Shown here in pieces: positions 10,801 to 25,800 of a DNA stretch of 25,800 bases. Position 1 is the first letter of the stretch. The number at the start of each line of letters is the position of its first letter. The notes beneath the pieces were generated by a model. That model saw only the letters and a program-made list of their open reading frames with translations. It was not told the origin of the DNA and made no database searches. A program made the translations under genes and the position numbers. The stretch spans positions 2,389,876-2,415,675 of the forward strand of contig CM074810.1 of assembly GCA_037447605.1 (NCBI GenBank). Direction: 5' to 3'. The stretch is from Zygnema circumcarinatum. Its lineage: Eukaryota > Streptophyta > Zygnematophyceae > Zygnematales > Zygnemataceae.

Positions 10801-12062
10801 CTTCCTCTCTTCTCTCCCTCTCCTTTGCTTCTCCTCGTTTTCCTCTACAGGTACATGAGATGATGGTGCGGCCACAGCGAGGTACATCCTTCCCTCTCCC
10901 CCACCCATCTCCCCCTCTCTCCATCTCTCTCTCTCTCTCCCTCTCCCTCTCCCTCTCTCTCTCTCCCTCTCTCTCTCTCTCTCTCCCTCCCTCTCTCACT
11001 CTCTCTCCCACTCTCTACCCCTCCTGTCTCAGTTTGTATATCTCTCTCGTCACTCTGAATCGAACGGCTATATCAGTAATTTCAATTATCGTATTTGATC
11101 CCTTACTCCATTTTTAAATGCAGTTTTTCGTAGGCGCGAGCCGGTCTTCTCTCCCAACGCTGTGAGGTTTCGTTTCGGATACGCTCCATGCAAGGACTGG
11201 AACAGAACGGAGCGAAAAGCAACTGCACAGCATGAATCTATATCGGCTCGATATGTCGATAACACTTCGACCTCCTATGAATGGACCTACGAATCTCCGA
11301 TTAACCCCATGGAAGAGGTCAGTTCTAGGTCAATTTTTTCAAAAATCATTAATCATTTTGCGTGCCTTGTGAAAAGAAATTCGACGAGTTGGTCGACCTG
11401 ACATGCTCCTTTGGTTTCCATGCTCTCCGTTTAAAGGCGGACGTCCTTCAACGGTTCCCGTTGCCCCAACCGGTTCTATGCATTGGAGGGATCGTACGAG
11501 TGGAGCTGCTCGGAAGCGTTCATACTGGCTCTCCCCGCCCGTACTTTATTCTGTAAGCATATTATATATCCTATTATTTATTTTGCTCAATCATTAATTT
11601 GATGACCGCTAGTTATCTGTGTCGAGTAATTCAAGTGCTAAAACAAACAATGCTACTCAAACAATAGCTGAAATGTCAAAGCCTTGAAAAAGATTGGCCG
11701 TTGAACCCTAAATCTGTATGCTTTTGAGCTTACCAAAAACCCTAATTGCTCTAATCTCGTATATTTTTTCCATACATATAAGATATATATTTTCTCTCTC
11801 CCCCCCTCTCTCTCTCTCTCTCTCCCTCTCTCACTCTCTTTCTGTCTCTCTCGCTCTCTCTCTTTATTTGGGCAGCATCTCTCAAGTCAGAGCTCTTGGG
11901 CGACCTCTGCCTCAGTTTCAGTTCGACCTGACAGAGGACTGTCGGCAGTTCATCCTTCGGTTCAACGGAAACGGGGGAACTGGAAACAGGTCGTTTGATC
12001 CACTTGATCGGAGGGGAAGAGGGAGGAAGTGGGTGGTAGAGGGAGAGGGAGAGGACGAGTGA
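7894..12062 (+). CDS. BAH domain-F-box fusion protein with At4g00755-type C-terminal domain (8 exons, 614 aa)
   Basis: Exons: 7894-8211, 8524-8689, 8863-9189, 9751-10256, 10851-10881, 11124-11317, 11437-11552, 11876-12062; all borders are GT-AG and in phase. The start is the first ATG after an in-frame TGA at 7888. Residues 19-155 resemble a BAH domain: IKINDCVAF, GKVRDIWTE, VRVRWFYRPEE (62-72), NELFLAG, AIVLCLANHPQN, FRRIYDV. Residues 235-285 are an F-box (FHALDDEALSKVLAIL...CRRCFALGAERQLWRSLC). A run of about 20 Ser (residues 350-370) precedes a domain typical of the At4g00755 F-box family: YELESRVCLVHEMMVRPQR, EPVFSPNAVRFRFG, LPQPVLCIGGIVRVELLG, VRALGRPLPQFQFDL. F-box proteins link substrates to SKP1-CUL1 ubiquitin ligases, and BAH modules bind nucleosomes or modified histones, so a nuclear chromatin-linked role is inferred. 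For exon 7 a second acceptor at 11377 would add 20 in-frame residues; copy A lacks it and the family spacing favours 11437. The fusion depends on the exon 2/3 join. Otherwise these would be two adjacent genes. Confidence 0.8.
9190..9710 (+). repeat. GGGA-rich purine tract filling intron 3 of the BAH-F-box gene
   Basis: Almost pure G/A with GGGAGGGA units and several G runs of four or more. It is the only large intron tract here that is purine-rich on the sense strand. The pre-mRNA could form G-quadruplexes. Confidence 0.92.
9986..10047 (+). repeat. Coding (TCT/TTC)n microsatellite encoding poly-Ser
   Basis: The trinucleotide repeat lies in exon 4 of the BAH-F-box gene, in the frame that reads Ser, between the F-box and the C-terminal domain. 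Its period keeps the frame open. Confidence 0.9.
10739..11027 (+). repeat. CT/CCCT-rich tracts flanking exon 5 of the BAH-F-box gene
   Basis: Pyrimidine tracts occupy the end of intron 4 (10739-10848) and the start of intron 5 (10885-11027), so the 31-bp exon 5 is embedded in CT repeat. Confidence 0.9.
11786..11868 (+). repeat. CT-rich tract in intron 7 of the BAH-F-box gene
   Basis: Interrupted CT repeat, much shorter and less pure than the equivalent intron of copy A (3907-4062). Confidence 0.9.
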
Positions 12063-12185
12063 AATGGAGAGGGAGAGGGAAAAGGAGAGGAGAGGAAGAA
12101 GGAGAAAGAAATGGAGTGGGAGAGAGAGTGGGAGAAGGAAAGGGAGAGGGGAGCGGGAGGTAGAGGAAGAGATAGAGAGGGCCTT
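12008..12185 (+). repeat. Purine-rich tract across the end of exon 8 and the 3' UTR
   Basis: GGGAGA-type repeat that codes the acidic tail (VEGEGEDE) of the BAH-F-box protein and runs on past the stop. Copy A has a different C-terminus here. Confidence 0.88.
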
Positions 12186-12260
12186 TCAGCATAGTTTCCT
12201 GCCTCTATAGCTTGGACTGTCTTAAGAACTAATTGTGCTCCCTTGTGTTGAAGGCGCTCA

Positions 12261-12266
12261 AATAAA
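12261..12266 (+). terminator. Likely polyadenylation signal of the BAH-F-box gene
   Basis: AATAAA lies about 200 bp after the TGA at 12060-12062 and is followed by a T/G-rich stretch. Positions 12270-13180 hold only duplicated flank (to about 12823) and sequence with no gene I can support. Confidence 0.5.
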
Positions 12267-13179
12267 GTTTTGGCTGTGTCATAGGCAGAGATGTGATGGG
12301 CTCTTTTTCCTGAAAAAAAGGATATGGCCGCTGTCCATTGCTTCTTCTAAAAATAAAGTAGTGACCCTCACCCTATCTTATGTTGACAGTTATTAAGTTT
12401 CAGGAATCAAAAAAGGAAAAATCTGGAACGACGCATTCGGAAGAACCCATGTTGTGATAGGGAGTAGTACTTGAAAAAAATAACTTGTGAAACTTTCAGC
12501 CAATCATCAATCAATTTAACACCTGGGGTAATACAAAACTTTTTACAACACCTGATTAAGTTAGTCAATCCCCTTTGTTATTGCTTACAAGCCGACAGAG
12601 GCTTTTGAGAGGACTCCATTTTGTCTATTACAGCTTTGTCGTAATGTACAGCTTGTACCCGTCAAGCATCGCACGTATAAGAAAGCTATTTTTCCCAAGC
12701 ACAGAAAGAAAGAAAGAAAGAAAGGCACTTCAATTCGGGTTGTTAGGGCCCTTTTTAGGGAAGCTCTTTGCTATTTAATTTGTTGTAACATCGGAATGTG
12801 AAGAAAGCAGCAGAGGGGGCAGAAAGGCTTCTCCTTGCTCTCGCGGTTACTCATTGGAGGGAGGGTCCCTTGCGGAGATCTTTAAGAATTTCTTACCGAT
12901 TGTACGGAAAGTACGGAGGGTTTTTAGTTCCTAGAAGGCGAAGGCAATGCGAGGGTCCCTCTGGAATGGCCCAAAGGCGGAACAAAATTCAAGTTTTGCC
13001 GTGCCTCTGAAAATTGGGGTTCTCACGAATCGATGATTATTAGTTTCCTTGTGTTTCAATCAAAAACTTATGGGCTTCAAAAAATGAAAAAAAAGGGCCA
13101 ATCCCTCCGAGAGCGAGCTTCACTGCAGTGGGGATGCAATGGACGGTCGCGATGAGTCGATATGAATGCATTGGGACTA

Positions 13180-13365
13180 CATCTGATATCGTATCGTATC
13201 GCATTTCGTAGTATCGTACAATTTCGTCTTGAATACCATGTACAGTATTGTACATTATTGTATCGTATCGTAAAGTAGTATAGTAATCATATTCAATATC
13301 GTCATATTGTATCCATTTTAACGTATCGTATCGTATCGTATCGTATTGTATCATACTTGGGTTCA
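13180..13365 (+). repeat. Degenerate TATCG/TCGTA pentanucleotide tract
   Basis: Units such as TATCGTATCGTATCG with gaps. It is the reverse-complement type of the 7570-7695 tract, so the two form an inverted pair around the BAH-F-box gene. Confidence 0.88.
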
Positions 13366-13459
13366 TGTGCATGTGATGCCACGTCATAACTGAAAGCACT
13401 GTTGCAGTTTACCCTAAACTGTTAGGGTTAGGAGGCCCAGTGATAGCTGGCAGTAGTAG

Positions 13460-13694
13460 CTGCACAGAGAGGCAGAGAGAGAGAGAGAGTCACAGAGGGT
13501 GAGAGAGGGGGACAGCGAGAGGTATGTCGAAGAGGTGAGAGAGGGAGAGGGGGGAGAGGGATAGAAAGGAGAGAGAGACACAGGGGGTGAGAGAGAGCCA
13601 GGTATGTCGAAGAGGTGAGAGAGGGAGAGGGGGAGCGGGAGAGAAAGGAAAGAGAGAGAGAGAGAGAGCGAGAGAGAGACAGAGAGAGAGAGAG
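13460..13694 (+). repeat. GA-rich tract in the presumed 5' leader of ALG12
   Basis: GAGAGA-rich DNA reaches the A of the start codon at 13695. It contains two direct copies of GGTATGTCGAAGAGGTGAGA (about 13521 and 13601), an 80-bp tandem duplication. GA-rich leaders are common in plant core promoters; function here is not shown. Confidence 0.8.
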
Positions 13695-21303
<7,609 letters not shown>

Positions 21304-21769
21304 GGAAGGGGAATTGTATAAGAAAAAAATCGACGTGTACTCATTTCGATTTTCCGCAACCACATTGCTCCAAAATCAGTACCGCGCTTTGTTTGTGGGA
21401 GTTTATGTGGAATGTTTGAACGGATTTCTATGTGGTGCTTTAAAATCTCGAAAATGGCGAGGTTTGAAAACTCTAAATCAAAGGAAAACAGAGCTTGAGT
21501 AAAAAAAATATACCGTCACAAAAAGGTTTTTTATTACAAAAGACAGTCCAAAATATTGAACAAAGCCAACTCAGAAAGTTGGCTCAGGAATTCCAAGAAT
21601 TCCAAGAAACGTACGCTGAAAATGGACACAAAAACTGCTGTGAGACGTAAAAATATTTCAATCATGTCAATCATTACTTAAAATCCATAATCCATTACAA
21701 ACAATTAACACCAATATATGAAGCAAACAAATAAAATGATTTCCATTGAGGTTATTTAAAAAAAAAAAA
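21304..21769. other. Convergent 3' region between ALG12 and the Mpv17-like gene
   Basis: AT-rich, 466 bp between the two stop codons. AATAAA at 21730-21735 could serve ALG12 (plus). TTTATT at 21530-21535, read as AATAAA on the minus strand, could serve the Mpv17-like gene. If both are used, the 3' UTRs overlap by about 200 bp. Confidence 0.45.
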
Positions 21770-24657
21770 CTACTGCTTTTCCTCCGTCCCCACATCCCCT
21801 TTTGGCTGCAGGCGAGAATTGGCGTAACTGAGATAGGTGTTCCATAGAAGGCCCGCTCCGTTCACATAGAAAACGCGCCCGCTTGGGGGAACCAGCATGA
21901 AGTTCAGCACATTGGCAGCCGGCCAGAAGGCACACCTGCATAGCGGGAAGGGGGGAGGGAGGGAGAGAGAGAGAGTGAGAGAAGGGGGGAGGGAGGGAGA
22001 TATAGAAGGGAAGAAGGGAACATACAGAAAGGGGAAGAGAGAGGAAGACATACAAGAAGGGGAAGAGAGACATACAAAGAAGGGAAGAGAGAGGAAGTAG
22101 AAAAGGAAAATGAGAGGAGAGAGTAGGCTCAGGAAGGGGAGAGAAAGAGGGTCAAAGGGAAGGAAAATGTAGAAGTGAGGGTAGGCTCAGGCTCAGAGAG
22201 TGAGGGGCAGGGGAGAAGAAGGAGGAGGAGAAGGAGGAGGAGGAGGAGGTGGAGGGAAGCGGAGGGAGGAGAATGCGACAAGGACGAGGAGAAGGAGAAG
22301 GAGGAGGAGAAGGAGGAGACGGAGGAGGAGGAGGAGAAGGAGGAGGCGAGGAGGAGGAGGAGAAGGAGAAGGACGAGGAGGAGAAGGAGAAGGAGGATGA
22401 GGAGGAGACGGACGAGGAGGAGAAGGAGAAGGAGGATGAGGAGGAGACGGACGAGGAGGAGAAGGAGAAGAACGAGGAGAAGGAGAAGAAGGAGGAGGAC
22501 GAGAAGGAGAAGGAGGAGGAGGAGAAGGAGGAGGAGGAGAAGGAGAAGACGGAAAAGGAGGAGAAGGAGAAGGAGGAGGAGGAGGAGACGGAGGAGGAGG
22601 AGAAGGAGAAGGACGAGAAGGAGGAGACGGACAAGGAGGAGGAGGAGGAGGAGGAGGAAGAGGAGGAGGAGGAGAAGGAGAAGGACGAGGAGGAGAAGGA
22701 GAAGGAGGAGGAGGAGGAGAAGGAGGAGGAGGAGGAGGAGGAGGAGGAGGAGGAGAAGGAGACGGACGAGGAGGAGGAGACGGAGGAGGAGGAGAGAGAA
22801 GGAGGAGGAGGAGGAGACGGAGGAGGAGGAGGAGGAGGAGGGTGGAGGCGTGGGAGGAGGAGAAGGATGAGGAGGAAGGAGAAGGAGGAGGAGGAGGAGG
22901 ACGAAGAGGAGGAGAAGGAGAAGGACGAGGAAGGAGAAGGAGAAGGAGGAGGGGAGGAGAGACACGGGAGAGGAGAAGGAGAAGGACGAGGAGGAAAGGA
23001 GAAGGAGGAGGAGGAGAGGAGGAGGTGGAGGAGGGAGGAGGGAGGAGGAGGAAGAGAGGAGGAGGAGGAGGAGAGACCCGGAGGGAGGAAGGAAGGAGAG
23101 AGAAGAAGAGGAGGAGGAGGAGGAGACGGAGGAGGAGACGGAGCAGGAGGAGGAGAAGGAGACGGAAGAGGAGGAGAAGGAGGAGGAGGAGGAGGAGGAG
23201 GAGGAGGAAAAGGAGGAGGAGAAGGAGGCGGAGGAGGAGGAGGAGGAGAAGGTGACGGAGGAGGAGAAAAAGGAGACGGAGGAGGAAAAGGAGGGAAGGA
23301 GTGGGAGAGGGGGAGAGGGAGCGGACCCGTTCTTGAAGGTGCCCCAGAAGCCATCCCTGAGCTTCCCCAGCGCGCCCTGAGGCCCCCTTCCCTCGAGCAG
23401 GCCGAGGCCGAGGAGGAGGGAGGCGAGGTACAAAGGGAAGAGGGTCACCTGGATGGGAACCCTAAAAGGAGGACACGTGTCAGACGGACAGACGGTCGAG
23501 GATTAGGGTTTGGAAGGCCCCGGGGGGGGGGGTTAGGAACCCTAAAAGGAGGACACGTGTCAGACGGACGGACGGACGGACGGACGGACGGTCCAGGTTA
23601 GGGTTTGGAAGGTCCCGGGGGGGAGGTTAGAGTTTGAGGGTTTAGGGTTTTAGGGTTCAGGGCCAGCACCTGTCCTGCAAGCGCCTTTGCGACCGCCATG
23701 GGCATCGACCTGGAGTGGTTTGCGAAATGCGGATTTCAAAATTAGGGCTTTACGGAAATGGAATTGGTAGACAGGCAGGGGCTTAGAAAATTATATCAGA
23801 TAATTAGGGTTTTAACATCCCCAGGGGTTTTAGTGCCCTAGGGTTTGACGACCCCTAGGGTTTTAGAGTCCCAGGGTTTTAGAGCCCCTAGGGTTTTAGA
23901 GCCCTAGGATTATAGAGCCCCGGAGTTTTAGACCCTCTAGGATTTTAGAGCCCTACGGTAATAGAGCCCCAGGGTTTTAGCGCCCTAGGGTTTTAGACCC
24001 CCTAGGCTTATAGAGCCCCAGAGTTTTAGCACCCTAGGGTTTTAGAGCCCCTAGGGTTCTAGAGGTTATAGAGCCCCAGGGTTTTAGCTCCCTAGGATGT
24101 TAGAGCCCTAGGGTTATAGAGCCCCAGGGTTTTAGCGCCCTTGGGTTTTAGACCCCCTTAGGGTTCTAGAGGTTAACGAGCCCCAGGGTTTTAGCGCCCT
24201 TGGGTTTTAGACCCTATTAGGGTTCTAGAGGTTAAAGAGCCCCAGGGTTTTAGCGCCCTTGGGTTTTAGACTCCCTTAGGGTTCTAGAAATTAAAGAGCC
24301 CCAGGGTTTTAGCGCCCTAGGGTTTCAGCCTCCCTCCCCGGGGGGGTTCAGGGTCCACCTGGAGGGCCCCATGGCGCGGTCGAGGTGGCGGAAGCCGTGG
24401 TAGAAGAACGGCCCGTGCAGCGTCAGCCCTAACACCGCGAACCGCGCCGTCCGGGAGGGGTCCCACCCGCTGCCACGTGGCGCGCTCTCACTGGCGCAGG
24501 ACCCGGAGGACGCGACACGTGGCGCTTCAGGATTGGACGACATGAGCGCCTGACACGTGGCGTCACTCACGGCCATGACGACGCATGACGTCAGCCCGGC
24601 GCGAACGTCGGGGCGGTGAAGGAAGGGCAGCTGGGAGGACGCCATGTGGCGCGCCAT
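21770..24657 (-). CDS. Mpv17/PMP22-family membrane protein (4 exons, 208 aa)
   Basis: Small four-helix membrane proteins of peroxisomal, mitochondrial or plastid membranes; members are thought to act in channel or stress-related roles. Minus-strand exons: 24657-24359, 23709-23670, 23448-23327, 21935-21770; phases 2, 0 and 2 join cleanly with GT-AG borders. The start is the ATG at 24657 (MARHMASSQLPFLHRP); the frame is open further upstream through CCCTAAA repeat, which is unlikely to be coding. Family signs in order: SQLPFLHRPDVRAGLTSCVV, MAVSDATCQ, RTARFAVLGLTLHGPFFYHG then RHLDR, MAVAKALAGQVTLFPLYLA, and the C-terminal signature NGCAFWPAANVLNFMLVPP then RVFYVNGAGLLWNTYLSY. Length is normal for the family. 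No clear peroxisomal or transit signal is visible, so the organelle is unknown. Intron 3 (1391 bp) is mostly a purine repeat (pyrimidine in the transcript), and intron 1 is telomere-like minisatellite. Confidence 0.88.
22204..23315. repeat. 1.1-kb GGA/GGAGAA purine tract, intron 3 of the Mpv17-like gene
   Basis: G/A-only except for scattered C (GACGAG, GACGGA variants). Units GGA and GGAGAA dominate, with higher-order blocks near 22400-22470 (GGAGGATGAGGAGGAGACGG twice). Because the gene is on the minus strand, the transcript carries it as a UCC/UUCUCC pyrimidine tract. It ends about ten bases from the exon 3 donor. Confidence 0.95.
23458..23636. repeat. Tandem duplication of about 80-100 bp with (GGAC)n, intron 2 of the Mpv17-like gene
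   Basis: GAACCCTAAAAGGAGGACAC starts at 23458 and again at 23538. Each copy continues through CACGTGTCAGACGGAC and then GGTTTGGAAGG and a G run. The second copy has about six extra GGAC units. Confidence 0.88.
23637..24335. repeat. TTTTAGGG minisatellite with a 59-bp higher-order unit, introns 1-2 of the Mpv17-like gene
   Basis: Blocks of AGGGTTTTAGAGCCCC type run from about 23810 to 24330 in intron 1, with a short stretch before exon 2 in intron 2. At 24119, 24178 and 24237 three units of exactly 59 bp start with GAGCCCCAGGG and end GGTTCTAGAGGTTAA-like; a fourth is cut at about 24330 and an older relative starts near 24013. On the sense strand of the gene these are CCCTAAAA repeats. Confidence 0.88.
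24476..24536 (+). promoter_or_regulatory. ERSE-I-type motif (plus one near-match) within exon 1 of the Mpv17-like gene
   Basis: CGTGG (24518-24522) N9 ATTGG (24532-24536) is exact. CGTGG (24476-24480) N9 ACTGG (24490-24494) has one mismatch. Both lie in coding sequence on the opposite strand. Confidence 0.35.
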
Positions 24658-24719
24658 GGAGAGGGGAGGGGCCGCACGTGTGAAGGACGGCGAGGGAGAG
24701 AGGGAGAGAGAGAGGGGGA

Positions 24720-24850
24720 GCCTTAAAACCCTAAAACCCCTAAAAAAAACCCTGGAAACCCTAAAGAACCCTACAACCCTAAAACCGTAAAGATACCCTA
24801 AAGTCCCTAGCAACCCTACAAACCTTTACCTTTACCCTTTAACCCTAACC
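24720..24850 (+). repeat. CCCTAAA telomere-like repeat upstream of the Mpv17-like gene
   Basis: AACCCTAAA units in the presumed promoter/leader, 60-190 bp upstream of the start codon at 24657. Orientation is opposite to the intron 1 array. Positions 24851-25737 hold no gene I can support; CACGTG occurs at 25108 and 25160. Confidence 0.85.
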
Positions 24851-25737
24851 GACAAAACGAGCTGCATCCAACGGCTGAGCCGTCACTTACTGTGCTCTAA
24901 TCCAACGGCTCCGATGGGCCCGCCCAACTGAGGGAGGCAGTCACATGGAACCTGTTGGCAGTTTACCGTTTCATAGGACGGGGCTCACGGGCGGTTCCAC
25001 GTCCCATTTTCAGCGTTTCTGCAGTTCGCAGTTCAGTTGCTGCTGACGGACTTGCGCCTTGGGACGCCTCTGCCAGCTGGCGCCATCTGGTTGAAGCGGA
25101 CATGCGCCACGTGGCACGCCTGGCAAGCAGTGGTGAAGATTAGCCCGACCGATGCTTGCCACGTGTCAAATTAGGGTTCAGAATTTGGAGTTGAGAAGCC
25201 TCAAGGTTTAGTGTCTGGAATTCGAGATTTGCACAATATGATTTTTTCTGGTTTTTAGTTTATGGGTTTCAGAAGTTTTGGTTTTAAGGCCTTATTTTCA
25301 AGCTTCAGTTTCTTGAACATTAAATTTTCTTAAACAATTAAGCTTTTGGGATTAAGATTTTATTGGTTTCTCTCTAAATGCTTTTAAGCTCTTGAAGGGT
25401 TTTGAGCGCAATTCAGTTCGTGGGTTATTTAGGTCGCAGGGTTCAGGGCCCGCGTGGTGGAACTGACTCCATGTGTAACTTTCTGTAGTGCACAACGGCA
25501 AGCTGTTGGCGTTGACATCGCATGGAACTTCGCATTTGGGCGCACACACATTGAACGCCTCCTTTCAACTAATCGGTTCGTAATTCAACTTTCTGTCGCT
25601 CTAATGTTAAGTTTTTAGCTTAAATCTTCATTTTTTTAGCCACACTTTCGTCGGTAAATTATAATTTGCGCTATTGTTTTTTAGTTTTCTTATTCTGTGC
25701 TACTCTCTAGCGTTGTTTCGTGATGCGTGTGACTACT

Positions 25738-25800
25738 CCCTCTCCCTCTTCCTCTTCCTCTCCCTCTCCCTCTTCCTCTCCCTCTCCCTCTCCCTCTCCC
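25738..25800 (+). repeat. (TCTCCC/TCTTCC)n tract at the window end
   Basis: Hexamer pyrimidine repeat that continues beyond the window. By analogy with the rest of the window it may lie in an intron on the plus strand, but no exon is visible. Confidence 0.9.

Larger units (their letters stand above)
10873..12823 (+). repeat. Segmental duplication, copy B
   Basis: Partner of 2974-6211. It includes exons 6-8 of the BAH-F-box gene, their introns and the flank to about 12823. The left limit is not a duplication border: copy A is cut there by the retrotransposon, so the true duplication may extend further left. Confidence 0.82.

Noticed and set aside
11377-11436. Extended form of F-box exon 7 starting at 11377
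   Set aside because: It is in frame and would add 20 residues, but the upstream tract is poor, copy A lacks the AG, and the start at 11437 gives the family's usual spacing before LPQPVLCIGG.
22129-23601. Several open frames of 230-450 codons on both strands, Glu-, Arg-, Leu- or Ser-rich
   Set aside because: They translate the GGA/GGAGAA tract, which lacks stops in several frames at once. The region lies in intron 3 of the Mpv17-like gene, whose exons join in phase across it.
23637-24850. Chromosome end (telomere) suggested by TTTAGGG/CCCTAAA
   Set aside because: Repeats are degenerate, change orientation, lie inside introns and are followed by unique DNA, so they are interstitial.
24955-25143. 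62-codon plus-strand frame upstream of the Mpv17-like gene
   Set aside because: Short, no motif, GTG rather than ATG at its start, and it contains CACGTG words typical of the surrounding non-coding DNA.

Overview
The window looks like nuclear DNA of a streptophyte (land plant or charophyte alga). The reasons are a Ty1/copia retrotransposon, intron-rich genes with plant-type GT-AG borders, interstitial CCCTAAA/TTTAGGG (plant telomere-type) repeats, an F-box protein of the Arabidopsis At4g00755 type, and very abundant CT/GA simple repeats. I cannot name the species. All gene models were built by hand from frame, splice sites and remembered family motifs; no alignment was run.

Layout. Positions 1-2973 hold the 3' part of a degenerate copia element: end of integrase, reverse transcriptase, RNase H, polypurine tract and 3' LTR. 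It ends inside an exon of an F-box gene copy (copy A, 2974-4325), which also carries a nonsense codon. A perfect (GA)n run of about 587 bp (4419-5005) and a pair of tRNA-like SINE-type repeats (5068-5640) follow. Positions 6622-7221 hold an isolated F-box-like reading frame with seven CACGTG palindromes in or near it. An 8-exon gene at 7894-12062 encodes a 614-aa protein joining an N-terminal BAH domain to an F-box and an At4g00755-type C-terminal domain. Its 3' half (copy B) is duplicated as copy A, including introns and downstream flank.

Positions 13695-21303 hold a complete 21-exon ALG12 gene (dolichyl-P-Man:Man7GlcNAc2-PP-dolichol alpha-1,6-mannosyltransferase, 548 aa), with two probable GC-AG introns. 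Convergent to it on the minus strand (21770-24657) is a 4-exon Mpv17/PMP22-family membrane protein gene (208 aa). The introns of these genes hold most of the repeats: CT and CCCCCT tracts, a 1.1-kb GGA/GGAGAA tract, telomere-like minisatellites and a 10-bp TTGACC array.

The observations most worth following are the BAH-F-box fusion, the copia insertion inside its paralogue, and seven exact copies of a fixed-spacing motif CCAAT-N9-CCACG. That motif is the sequence of the ER stress response element; five of the seven copies lie inside the ALG12 gene body. The genes do not form an operon-like unit. ALG12 acts in ER N-glycosylation, the BAH-F-box protein would be an SCF ubiquitin-ligase adaptor possibly directed to chromatin, and the Mpv17-like protein is an organelle membrane protein.
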